Shown: positions 1 through 5,728, numbered from the stretch's first letter. The stretch is DNA of 13,250 bases from CAYLPU01 sp964385635 (GCA_964385635.1 CAYLPU010000120.1:1-13250), one strand, 5' to 3'. Numbers and translations are program-made. Notes: generated from the letters alone by a model not told the origin.

Positions 1-1
1 T

Positions 2-67
2 TGCCGTTTGTCGATCATGAGCTACCAAAGCTTCCTCTCCGACAAACTGCTAGAACCGCTTGCGTGA
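2..67 (+). CDS. Possible 3' end of an upstream gene (partial)
   Basis: One plus-strand frame is open from the window edge to a TGA at 65-67 and would encode the last 21 residues of a protein, ending in LLEPLA. The only support is that this stop lies three bases before a good intrinsic terminator, as expected for the end of a transcription unit. The tail is too short to assign to a family. On the other strand a short open stretch begins with ATG at 18 and leaves the window, so a minus-strand gene start is a weaker alternative. Confidence 0.25.
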   Translation, partial: CRLSIMSYQSFLSDKLLEPLA

Positions 68-70
68 AGA

Positions 71-105
71 AAGCCCCCTGATCTGTTTCAAAACCGGGGG
101 CTTTT
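71..105 (+). terminator. Rho-independent terminator
   Basis: AAGCCCCC (71-78) pairs perfectly with GGGGGCTT (96-103) around a 17-nt loop, and the stem runs into a short T-tract at 102-105. It follows the possible gene tail that stops at 67. It probably isolates the upstream unit from the repeat-rich region that follows. Confidence 0.75.
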
Positions 106-116
106 GCATCTGTCCA

Positions 117-224
117 GATGTATCTTTTCAATAAATGGGGGTGAGGTGGAGCAATGCCAGCATCTTGCTGGCATCTAGCGACCAAGATGGTCGCGTTCCC
201 CCAGGATATTGAGAAGATACGTCC
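117..224. repeat. Composite palindromic element, copy A
   Basis: The left arm (about 117-141, reading GTATCTTTTCAATA then TGGGGG) is an imperfect inverted copy of the right arm (198-224, CCCCCAGGATATTGAGAAG then ATACGTCC). Between the arms lie two perfect hairpins with three-base loops: 154-162 with 166-174 (ATGCCAGCA, loop TCT) and 178-184 with 188-194 (GCGACCA, loop AGA). The right tail (194-220) matches 3704-3731 at about 24 of 28 positions. The reverse complement of that tail matches 7062-7084. No coding capacity is seen. It looks like a small non-autonomous repeat, but target-site duplications were not identified. Confidence 0.7.
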
Positions 225-272
225 ATCGCACGTTTGGGCCGCTCTGATGGGAGTGATTCAAGAACTCAAAAT

Positions 273-352
273 GGAACACGGATAGTCACAGATCAGACGA
301 ATTCTCACTGATCTTTCCGTGTTTATCCGTACAACCTGTGTTGATCCGTGTC
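273..352. repeat. Imperfect inverted repeat built from CACGGAT/ATCCGTG words
   Basis: GGAACACGGATAGTCACAG then ATCAG (273-295) is partly complementary to CTGATCTTTCCGTGT then TTATCCG (308-329). The word ATCCGTGT recurs at 344-351. The words recur at roughly helical-turn spacing. No gene is seen here. This is intergenic repeat material with no evident coding role. Confidence 0.55.
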
Positions 353-373
353 CCATTCAGCGGGGTGCTCTAA

Positions 374-390
374 GCGGGTGTGCCACCCGC
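374..390. repeat. Perfect 7-3-7 hairpin
   Basis: GCGGGTG (374-380), loop TGC, CACCCGC (384-390). It has the same architecture as the hairpins inside element A and is followed by CGTCCCACATCCAGGA, which loosely recalls the tail of element A. There is no T-tract, so it is not an intrinsic terminator. It may be a degenerate copy of the same repeat family. Confidence 0.6.
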
Positions 391-422
391 GTCCCACATC
401 CAGGAGGAATGGTTTGCATCCA

Positions 423-484
423 ATACAGAGCAGGATTAACAGAATTAACGGGATCCGAAAATTCTGCAAATCCTGTTCTTGTAT
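423..484. repeat. Imperfect inverted repeat with CAGGATTAACAGAATTA words
   Basis: The left arm 423-447 (ATACAGAGCAGGATT, then AACAGAATTA) pairs with the right arm 460-484 (AATTCTGCAAATCCTG, then TTCTTGTAT) with only a few mismatches around a GGATCC-containing centre. It lies in the gene-free stretch upstream of the methyltransferase. It could form a stem in RNA, but no T-tract follows it. Confidence 0.6.
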
Positions 485-551
485 CGCTTATGACGACTCT
501 TGCCCTGGGTCCTTACCCTATGCTGCAGAGGCCAATAGGCAAGGAGATCGA

Positions 552-605
552 GTGCTCATGCCAGATAATGAGCCATTCCTGCCGCACTCTGCAATCTGCC
601 AATGA
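552..605 (+). CDS. Possible 17-codon upstream ORF coupled to the methyltransferase
   Basis: AAGGAG at 541-546 is the only strong ribosome-binding sequence ahead of the methyltransferase. It lies 5 nt before GTG 552 and 11 nt before in-frame ATG 558. The frame ends at TGA 603-605, which overlaps the methyltransferase ATG (602-604) as ATGA, the usual arrangement for translational coupling. The peptide would end in HSAICQ. The methyltransferase start itself has no visible ribosome-binding site, so a coupling or leader ORF is plausible. The ORF is very short and could be chance. Confidence 0.3.
   Translation: MLMPDNEPFLPHSAICQ
585..605 (+). repeat. Short degenerate heptamer array (CAATCTG-like)
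   Basis: CACTCTG (585-591), CAATCTG (592-598) and CCAATGA (599-605) are three heptamers in phase. The last contains the methyltransferase ATG. The same word family recurs at the next gene start (1442-1469). It is short and degenerate on its own, and its support comes from the other 7-bp arrays in the window. Confidence 0.35.
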
Positions 606-1432
606 CGCAAGACTATCTCACCGAGTTGCTGACAACCTATTGGTTCGCCCCGCCCGTGGCGCTGTGGCGGGCGGTCGAGTTGCGCGTGGCGGCGGAGGAG
701 CGGTACGAGCGCCCCCTGCTCGACCTGGGCTGCGGCGACGGGCTGGTCGGGCAGGTGCTGTTCGGGATAGAGGGGTGCGTGGACGTGGGACTCGACCCCT
801 GGGCGGATCAACTGCAGAGCGCGGCCCGGTCGGGCGTGTACCGGCACGTGAACCAGGCCGACGGCCACCGCTTGCCCTACGCCGACCGCACGTTCGCCAC
901 CGTCTTCAGCAACTCGGTCCTGGAGCACATCCCCGACGTGGAGCCGGTCGTGCGCCAGGTGGGGCGGGTGTTGAGAACCGGCGGCCGTTTCATCTTCACC
1001 GTTCCCTCCGACGCCTTCCGTCACCTGCTCGACGGTTATATCCGGCCGGTGGAAGCCGGAGACGTCGAGAAGGCCGGGTGGTACGCAGCCGCTGTGGACG
1101 TATGGTTGGAGCATCACCACTACCACACGCCCGACGAATGGCGTGATATTCTGGCCAGCGCCGGGATGACGCTGGCAAAAGCGCGCTATTACATCCCGGA
1201 GGAGGTCGAACGGCTGTGGGACCGGATGAATGACCGCTATGGTCTCAGGCAGCACCGGTCGGTGTGGGGATTGCTGGCCTCGCCCCGGCTGCGGTCCCTG
1301 GGCTACCAGGCATTCCTGCGCCGTGCCGTCGTGCGGAGCCTCGGCCGCCGCTGGCGGCCCTACTACGAGATGGACGTCCCACCCGGCGAGAAGGGCGGCG
1401 GCTTGCTCGTCGTGGCCCGGCGAGAGGAGTAA
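602..1432 (+). CDS. Class I SAM-dependent methyltransferase (Methyltransf_11 type)
   Basis: The 276-residue protein has a Rossmann-type methyltransferase core. Motif I is LLDLGCGDG at residues 39-47. D65 lies in the following strand region (VGLDPW), HRLPYAD is at 89-95, SVLEHI at 105-110, and the post-core strand VLRTGGRFIFTVPS at 123-136. These are the marks of small-molecule or sugar/lipid methyltransferases of the Methyltransf_11/25 group. The substrate cannot be read from sequence. ATG 602 is the first start after an in-frame TGA at 569-571. It has no ribosome-binding site of its own and overlaps a short upstream ORF by ATGA. The stop TAA (1430-1432) is 6 nt before, and in the same frame as, the next gene, so the two are almost certainly cotranscribed with the FemAB pair. 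An envelope role is inferred from those neighbours. Confidence 0.85.
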   Translation: MTQDYLTELLTTYWFAPPVALWRAVELRVAAEERYERPLLDLGCGDGLVGQVLFGIEGCVDVGLDPWADQLQSAARSGVYRHVNQADGHRLPYADRTFATVFSNSVLEHIPDVEPVVRQVGRVLRTGGRFIFTVPSDAFRHLLDGYIRPVEAGDVEKAGWYAAAVDVWLEHHHYHTPDEWRDILASAGMTLAKARYYIPEEVERLWDRMNDRYGLRQHRSVWGLLASPRLRSLGYQAFLRRAVVRSLGRRWRPYYEMDVPPGEKGGGLLVVARREE

Positions 1433-1438
1433 CATCAA

Positions 1439-2512
1439 TTGCAATCTGCAGTCCACAATCCGCAATCGGACGTCTGGGACCGTTTCGTCGCGGCACAGCC
1501 CAATGCACACATCCTCCAGACTAGCCCCTGGGGTGCGCTCAAATCGCAGTTCGGGTGGGCCGGCGAGCGGGTAGGGCTGGCCCAGGGGGGCGAATTGGTC
1601 GCCGGGGCGCAGGTGCTTTATCGGCGCTTGCCGGCCGGACTGGGACGCCTGGCCTATGTCCCCAAGGGGCCCCTCGTGGATTGGGCCGGCGAGGGGCAAC
1701 TGACCGCGCTCCTGGTGGCCCTCGACCACGCCGCCAGATCACAAAGGGCCATCGCGCTCATGCTTGAGCCTGATCTGCCCGACGAGGCCGTTCATCAAGA
1801 ACAGTTGCGCACGCTTGGCTTTCGCCCGTCCCCCTTCGATAGCCTTCAGCCCCGTCGCACCCTTGTCGTGGACATCTCCCCCGACGAGGAACGGATTCTG
1901 GCGGCGATGAAGTCGAAGACGCGCTACAACGTCCGGCTGGCGGCGCGCAAGGGTGTGACGGTGCGAGAGGCTGCTGAGGCCGACCTGCCGGCCTTCCACG
2001 CGCTGATGGCCGCCACCGCTGCGCGGGATCGCTTCGGTGTCCATACCCCGGCCTACTACGAGGCGGCCTACCGGCTGTTCGTGCCCCGGGACCGGGCACG
2101 GCTGCTCCTGGCCGAGGTGGAGGGGGAACCGGTGGCGGCGCTGATGGTCTTCGCGCTCCCGCCTCGGGCCTGGTACTTCTACGGAGCCTCGGCCAATGTC
2201 CATCGCGAGAAGATGCCCACCTACCTGCTCCAGTGGGAGGCGATGCGCTGGGCCAGGTCCTTGGGCTGCACGACCTACGACCTGTGGGGTGTCCCCGACG
2301 AAGACGAGCAGAAGTTGGAGGCGGAGTTCACGCAGCGGCGGGATGGGTTGTGGTCCGTCTATCGCTTCAAGCGGGGCTTTGGCGGGCGACTGGTGCGCAG
2401 CGTGGGCGCATGGGACCGGGTCTACGCGCCGCTGCGGTATCGGTCGTATCGCTGGATGCTGGCGGCTCGGAAATGGGTACTGGATACTGGATACTGGGTA
2501 CTGGATACTTGA
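1439..2512 (+). CDS. FemAB-family aminoacyltransferase (peptidoglycan bridge type), first copy
   Basis: The 357-residue protein resembles the FemX/FemA/FemB/MurM group. These cytoplasmic enzymes have two GNAT-like domains and transfer amino acids from aminoacyl-tRNA to the peptidoglycan precursor. Marks are HILQTSPWG near residue 24, MKSKTRYNVRLAARKG at about 157-172, WYFYGAS at 245-251 followed by HREKMPTYLLQWEAMRWA, YDLWGVPD, and VYRFKRGFGG near the end. There is no long coiled-coil insertion, as in the shorter FemX form. TTG 1439 is the only reasonable start between the preceding in-frame TAA (1430-1432) and the domain, with GAGAGGAG about 10 nt upstream. Residues 2-10 and the last about 12 residues are encoded by heptamer repeats and look non-native. 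The accepted amino acid and acceptor are unknown. Confidence 0.82.
   Translation: MQSAVHNPQSDVWDRFVAAQPNAHILQTSPWGALKSQFGWAGERVGLAQGGELVAGAQVLYRRLPAGLGRLAYVPKGPLVDWAGEGQLTALLVALDHAARSQRAIALMLEPDLPDEAVHQEQLRTLGFRPSPFDSLQPRRTLVVDISPDEERILAAMKSKTRYNVRLAARKGVTVREAAEADLPAFHALMAATAARDRFGVHTPAYYEAAYRLFVPRDRARLLLAEVEGEPVAALMVFALPPRAWYFYGASANVHREKMPTYLLQWEAMRWARSLGCTTYDLWGVPDEDEQKLEAEFTQRRDGLWSVYRFKRGFGGRLVRSVGAWDRVYAPLRYRSYRWMLAARKWVLDTGYWVLDT
1442..1469 (+). repeat. Heptamer array CAATCTG-like, four units, inside a gene start
   Basis: CAATCTG (1442-1448), CAGTCCA (1449-1455), CAATCCG (1456-1462) and CAATCGG (1463-1469) are in exact 7-bp phase. The array begins directly after the TTG start of the first FemAB gene and encodes its residues 2-10. 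Confidence 0.6.
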
Positions 2513-2526
2513 TATTGAATGCTGGA
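2478..2526 (+). repeat. Heptamer array TACTGGA, seven units, across a gene end
   Basis: In-phase units are TACTGGA (2478-2484), TACTGGA, TACTGGG, TACTGGA, TACTTGA, TATTGAA and TGCTGGA (2520-2526). They decay towards the 3' side. The array encodes the last residues of the first FemAB gene (VLDTGYWVLDT) and supplies its TGA stop (2510-2512, from the variant unit TACTTGA). Confidence 0.85.
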
Positions 2527-2541
2527 TGCCCGGCGGCGAAG

Positions 2542-3642
2542 ATGAAATCACGCATCACGCATCACGCATCACGAATCTACGAAACACGAATCACTAACCC
2601 CGAACAGTGGAACGTGGCGTTGGCTAATTTGCCCGCCGCCCACGTCCTGCAGACCTGGGAGTGGGGCGTGTTCAAGTCCCGCTACGGGTGGCAGCCAACC
2701 CGCTATCTGTGGCTGGGGCCGGAGGATGACCAGCCCCGCGCGGCTGGTTCGGTGTTGACCCGCCGGCTGGGTCGCTGGCCGGCACCGGTGATGTACGTTC
2801 CCAAAGGCCCGGCTCTGGACTATGGAGACACCGCGCTTCTGGAGCGGGTACTGGCCCACCTGGAGGCCACGGCCAGGCGAGAGCGGGCGCTGTTCGTCAA
2901 GATAGACCCTGACGTGCGGGCCGACACGGCCGAAGGGGAGGCGGTCGTGGAGACGTTGCGCCGCCGGGGTTGGCGCGTCTCCCGCGAGCAGGTGCAGTTC
3001 CGCAACACTGTCCTGCTCGACCTGAGCCGCAGCCCTGACGAATTGCTGGCGGCGATGAAGTCCAAGTGGCGCTACAACACGAGGCTGGCGGCGCGCAAGG
3101 GGGTGACTGTGCGGGGGGGCACGCCGGCCGACCTGCCGCTGTTGTACGAGATGTACGCCGAGACCGCCGCTCGCGACGGATTTGTCATCCGTCCCCAGGA
3201 CTACTACCGCGACGCCTGGTCTGCTTTCATCGAGGCGGGATTGGCGCAGCCGCTGATAGCCGAGGTGGCGGGGGAGCCGGTGGCGATGGTGCTCATCTTC
3301 TGCTTTGCTTCGAAGGCGTGGTATATGTACGGGGCATCCCGCGCCACCCACCGCGAGAAGATGCCGAATCACCTGCTCCAGTGGGAAGCGATGCGGTGGG
3401 CGCGTGAGCAGGGCTGCACGGTCTACGATATGTGGGGCGCGCCGGACATCCTGGACGAGTCGGACCCGCTGTGGGGCGTGTACCGCTTCAAGCAGGGGTT
3501 CGGCGGGGAGTTTGTGACCCGCGTCGGGGCCTGGGATTTCCCCGTATCGCGGATTGGCTACTGGCTCTACACCGGTGCGATGCCTCGCGTGCTGGCGGCG
3601 ATGCGCTGGCGGCACAGGCGGCGGTTAGCAGTTGGCGGTTAG
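2542..3642 (+). CDS. FemAB-family aminoacyltransferase, second (paralogous) copy
   Basis: The 366-residue protein is clearly homologous to the gene before it, with shared blocks HVLQTWEWG, MKSKWRYNTRLAARKGVTVR (from about residue 172), WYMYGAS at 260-266, HREKMPNHLLQWEAMRWA, YDMWGAPD and VYRFKQGFGG. It is therefore a tandem duplicate, recalling the FemA/FemB and MurM/MurN pairs that add successive bridge residues. ATG 2542 gives the best fit to the family N-terminus (NPEQWNVALANLPAAHVLQ starts near residue 19). The ribosome-binding site is weak, and in-frame upstream starts (such as ATG 2473) would add repeat-encoded sequence. Residues 2-18 come from an ATCACGC heptamer array, and the C-terminal RLAVGG comes from a GTTAGCA-type array. 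The gap to the first copy is 29 bp, so this is probably one operon. Confidence 0.82.
   Translation: MKSRITHHASRIYETRITNPEQWNVALANLPAAHVLQTWEWGVFKSRYGWQPTRYLWLGPEDDQPRAAGSVLTRRLGRWPAPVMYVPKGPALDYGDTALLERVLAHLEATARRERALFVKIDPDVRADTAEGEAVVETLRRRGWRVSREQVQFRNTVLLDLSRSPDELLAAMKSKWRYNTRLAARKGVTVRGGTPADLPLLYEMYAETAARDGFVIRPQDYYRDAWSAFIEAGLAQPLIAEVAGEPVAMVLIFCFASKAWYMYGASRATHREKMPNHLLQWEAMRWAREQGCTVYDMWGAPDILDESDPLWGVYRFKQGFGGEFVTRVGAWDFPVSRIGYWLYTGAMPRVLAAMRWRHRRRLAVGG
2547..2574 (+). repeat. Heptamer array ATCACGC, four units, inside a gene start
   Basis: ATCACGC occurs three times (2547-2553, 2554-2560, 2561-2567), followed by ATCACGA (2568-2574). Related words continue as ACACGAATCAC to about 2594. 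It begins three bases after the ATG at 2542 and encodes the N-terminal SRITHHASRI of the second FemAB copy. Confidence 0.8.
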
Positions 3643-3644
3643 CC
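3624..3644 (+). repeat. Heptamer array GTTAGCA-like, three units, across a gene end
   Basis: GTTAGCA (3624-3630), GTTGGCG (3631-3637) and GTTAGCC (3638-3644) are in 7-bp phase. The last unit supplies the TAG stop (3640-3642) of the second FemAB gene. Confidence 0.6.
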
Positions 3645-3680
3645 GACGGCCCCTGCGCTGGCAGCGTTGCTTTCATGGTG

Positions 3681-3731
3681 GGGCAAATTGCCAATTTGCC
3701 CTACGTTGGCCCCAGAATATTGAGATGATAC
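3681..3731. repeat. Composite palindromic element, copy B (right half)
   Basis: A perfect hairpin GGGCAAATT (3681-3689), loop GCC, AATTTGCCC (3693-3701) is followed by the conserved tail 3704-3731 (CGTTGGCCCCAGAATATTG, then AGATGATAC). The tail matches that of copy A (194-220) at about 24 of 28 positions, while the hairpin sequence is unrelated. A left arm is not clear: only fragments such as TTTCATGGTGGGG at 3671-3683 resemble it. Confidence 0.7.
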
Positions 3732-3750
3732 TGGAAATATGTGGTATAAT
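3720..3750 (+). promoter_or_regulatory. Promoter with extended -10 for the small LiaF-type gene
   Basis: TATAAT at 3745-3750 is preceded by TG at 3742-3743, forming an extended -10 (TGGTATAAT). A possible -35, TTGAGA at 3720-3725, is 19 bp upstream, so the -35 is weak and the extended -10 probably matters more. The start codon is 38 bp downstream. The 13-mer GTGGTATAATGGC differs at one base from the promoter at 7024-7036. The candidate -35 lies within the tail of repeat copy B. Confidence 0.7.
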
Positions 3751-3788
3751 GGCGTAAGACACCTGCACGTTGTCGAAAGGAGGAACTT

Positions 3789-4241
3789 ATGTCTGACCGA
3801 GAGTACCACGGGAAAGAGGAAGAGAAAGAGCACGAGAAAGAGCACGAGAAGGAAGAGGAAAAGTCGATGGGAGCATGGGGTTACGAGAAGTGGCATCGTG
3901 ACCCGCTCAGCGGTATCGTGTGGGCCGCTATCCTCATCTGGGCCGGGCTGGTGCTGCTCGCGGGGAATATGGGGTATCTGGCCAACCAGAGAGTGCTCGG
4001 CCACCGTTTGGAGGCCTGGCCGGTCATCCTCATAGGGGCTGGGATGATTATTCTCCTGGAGGTGGTCGTGCGCCTGCTCATGCCGTCCTACCGGCGGCCA
4101 GTGGGGGGCACGTTCATTTTCGCCATCATCCTGCTGGGCCTCGGATTGGGGAATCTGGTGAGCATGGCTGTGGTCTGGCCGCTCGTGCTGATCGCCATCG
4201 GTCTGTCCATATTGCTGCGTGGCCTTTTCCGGAGGCGCTGA
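3789..4241 (+). CDS. Small membrane protein with LiaF-type transmembrane domain (DUF5668-like)
   Basis: The 150-residue protein has a very charged N-terminus rich in Glu, Lys and His (EKEHEKEHEKEEEK), followed by about four hydrophobic segments. These start near WAAILIWAGLVLLAGNMGYL, AWPVILIGAGMIILLEVVV, FIFAIILLGLGLG and VWPLVLIAIGLSILL. The W-P-(L/V)-(I/L)-L-I-G-x-G pattern repeated in pairs is typical of the LiaI-LiaF-TM family, which in Firmicutes is tied to envelope-stress sensing. There is no extracellular sensor domain. ATG 3789 has a strong AAAGGAGGA at 3776-3784. The charged N-terminus contains two perfect 12-bp copies of GAGAAAGAGCAC (3822-3845). It has its own promoter, and function beyond membrane location is unknown. 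A homologous domain forms the N-terminus of the gene at 5893. Confidence 0.8.
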   Translation: MSDREYHGKEEEKEHEKEHEKEEEKSMGAWGYEKWHRDPLSGIVWAAILIWAGLVLLAGNMGYLANQRVLGHRLEAWPVILIGAGMIILLEVVVRLLMPSYRRPVGGTFIFAIILLGLGLGNLVSMAVVWPLVLIAIGLSILLRGLFRRR

Positions 4242-4265
4242 CCAGGAAGTCCCGTCCAAGACCTC

Positions 4266-4484
4266 CAGATCGTTACTACTCAGGCATAACCAGGAACACA
4301 GAGTTGCGCAGAGGATGCACAGAGTTTCACGGAGAGAAAAAGACCAAGTTTGCCCATAATACCATGTTTTAGCAAAGAATACAGCGTTTGCATACGGGCT
4401 ATCTCCCTATCTCTGTGGTTCTCTGTGTCTTCTCCGTGTAACTCTGTGTAACGACTGCTGGGCTGAGTAGTTGCTCCGGATCTG
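4266..4484. repeat. 219-bp inverted-repeat element between convergent genes
   Basis: The ends are CAGATC (4266-4271) and GATCTG (4479-4484). Just inside, ACTACTCAG (4275-4283) pairs exactly with CTGAGTAGT (4463-4471). The inner arms consist of complementary words ACACAGAGTT, CACAGAG and CACGGAGA on the left against TCTCTGTG, CTCCGTGTAACTCTGTGT on the right. The centre (about 4345-4400) is AT-richer and has no gene. It fills nearly the whole gap between two converging genes and could fold in transcripts from either side, so it may serve as a bidirectional terminator. No transposase is present. Confidence 0.7.
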
Positions 4485-4485
4485 T

Positions 4486-5646
4486 CTAAAGCCGCCCCAG
4501 ATTGAGCGTCGTGAACTCGTCCCACCCATAGCGCAGGGGAGTCCACCACCGGTCGCGGCCAATGCAGCGGAAGTAGGGCGGCCGGAAGGCGAGGATCAGG
4601 TCACCGATCTTGTAGCGGGGCAGGATCGGCGTCGAGACGATCAGGCTGCCCATCTCGCCGGGCCTCATCTCGTGCAGCATCTTGATGCCCGACCCTGCCC
4701 TGAGCCTGGTCTGCACCTCGAAGAGGAAAAGATCGTAGTTGGGCACCCATGCCCGGCGCTCGTCCCGCTGCTGGCCGAACATGCCCTCTGTGGTACCATA
4801 GATTTCGCGGATGGCGGCCGGCCCATAGAGGGCATTGAGTGCTGGTTCGTAGCGCGTATTGATGCCCGGCACGCTCCCCAGTGTCAGCACCTGCGTTTGC
4901 CACAGGTCCTTGGGGTAGATGGAGTGGACCCTCCGCAGGTAGCGGGCGAAGCGGATGGCGGTCGGGGCGACGCCACCCACCAGCGTGACGTTCTCGTCCT
5001 TGCACTTTTGGTAGGCCAGTTCGAAGCGGTTCTCCCAATCGCGGATGGTCTTGCCACCACCCAGCGCGTCAATCTCGTCCTGCGCCGGAACCGAGCGGAT
5101 GGGCGTGAAGGCGGACACGTATTTGACGTAGATGCCCGAACTATAACCGTACTCGACCTCGCGCTCCCCTACCTGCACCGTCCCCACCACCGAGGGGAAA
5201 TTCAGATTCAGATTGACTCCTTCAAATAGATCATACCGGCTGCTGTTGACCACATAGTTCATCATCGCCCGCCCGGCGCTGATACGCATACGAAGGTCGG
5301 TGGGCGTCATCGGGATGAACTTGGACTCGCCCTCCGTCGTGCCTCGAGTGATGGCCCAGCCGACCGGCTCCTCGCTGAGCAGCAGGCGCACCTCCCCGGC
5401 CATCACCCGCTGGATGAGCGGTTTGTAGTCCTCGTAGGTGGCGACAGGGAAGGCGCGACGATAGTCCGAAATCGTTTCGATCTGGGCTGCGCCGTGCTGG
5501 ACGCCGTAATCTGTCTGGGTGTAACTCTCCAGGAGACGCTGTAGCACTTCCTGTTGGGCCTTGGCCGGGTCGTCTATGGCGTCGTGCCAGGGTTGCAAGA
5601 GAGCGGTGAGCATTCCAGCCACCGCCTGGGTGTCATTGCCGATCAT
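4486..5646 (-). CDS. GH3-family adenylate-forming enzyme, short form
   Basis: The 386-residue protein matches the GH3 (auxin-responsive GH3) family of the ANL superfamily, which adenylates carboxylic acids and, in plants, joins them to amino acids. Visible motifs are the phosphate-binding loop ITRGTTEGESKFIPMT at 99-114 (Arg replaces the usual Ser after Thr100), EIYGTTEG at 281-288 and YKIGDL at 345-350 with the expected ATP-ribose Asp349. Known GH3 proteins are about 500-600 residues. This one ends soon after the GD motif and lacks the usual C-terminal domain. The stop (TAG, complement of 4486-4488) lies one base from a large inverted-repeat element, so truncation is possible, though a natural short subfamily is also possible. 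The start at 5646 has AGGAGA 7 nt upstream. The substrate is unknown, and catalytic activity without the lid domain is uncertain. Confidence 0.78.
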   Translation of the reverse strand: MIGNDTQAVAGMLTALLQPWHDAIDDPAKAQQEVLQRLLESYTQTDYGVQHGAAQIETISDYRRAFPVATYEDYKPLIQRVMAGEVRLLLSEEPVGWAITRGTTEGESKFIPMTPTDLRMRISAGRAMMNYVVNSSRYDLFEGVNLNLNFPSVVGTVQVGEREVEYGYSSGIYVKYVSAFTPIRSVPAQDEIDALGGGKTIRDWENRFELAYQKCKDENVTLVGGVAPTAIRFARYLRRVHSIYPKDLWQTQVLTLGSVPGINTRYEPALNALYGPAAIREIYGTTEGMFGQQRDERRAWVPNYDLFLFEVQTRLRAGSGIKMLHEMRPGEMGSLIVSTPILPRYKIGDLILAFRPPYFRCIGRDRWWTPLRYGWDEFTTLNLGRL

Positions 5647-5662
5647 TGATCTGTCTCCTGGG

Positions 5663-5728
5663 CAGGTTTGTAATCAATGTGGCGGACCACGGGGAGGTCT
5701 GCGCCTACCAGTCTACCACATTGACCTG
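5663..5728. repeat. Inverted repeat upstream of the GH3 gene
   Basis: TCAATGTGG (5674-5682) pairs perfectly with CCACATTGA (5716-5724), with outer CAGGT (5663-5667) and ACCTG (5724-5728) also complementary. Inside, GGACC and GGTCTGCGCC may form a smaller stem. It sits in the region from which the GH3 gene would be transcribed, just outside its ribosome-binding site. Confidence 0.6.

Noticed and set aside
518..1729. Long minus-strand open frame of about 400 codons opposite the methyltransferase and first FemAB gene
   Set aside because: It crosses two well-supported plus-strand genes and their junction, has no family motifs, and is the usual by-product of high-GC codon use.
2233..2541. Upstream extension of the second FemAB gene
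   Set aside because: The extension overlaps the first FemAB gene out of frame and continues through repeat arrays. Family similarity begins only after 2595, so ATG 2542 was chosen.
2478..2574. CRISPR array
   Set aside because: Units are 7 bp with no spacers and there are no cas genes. These are simple tandem arrays.
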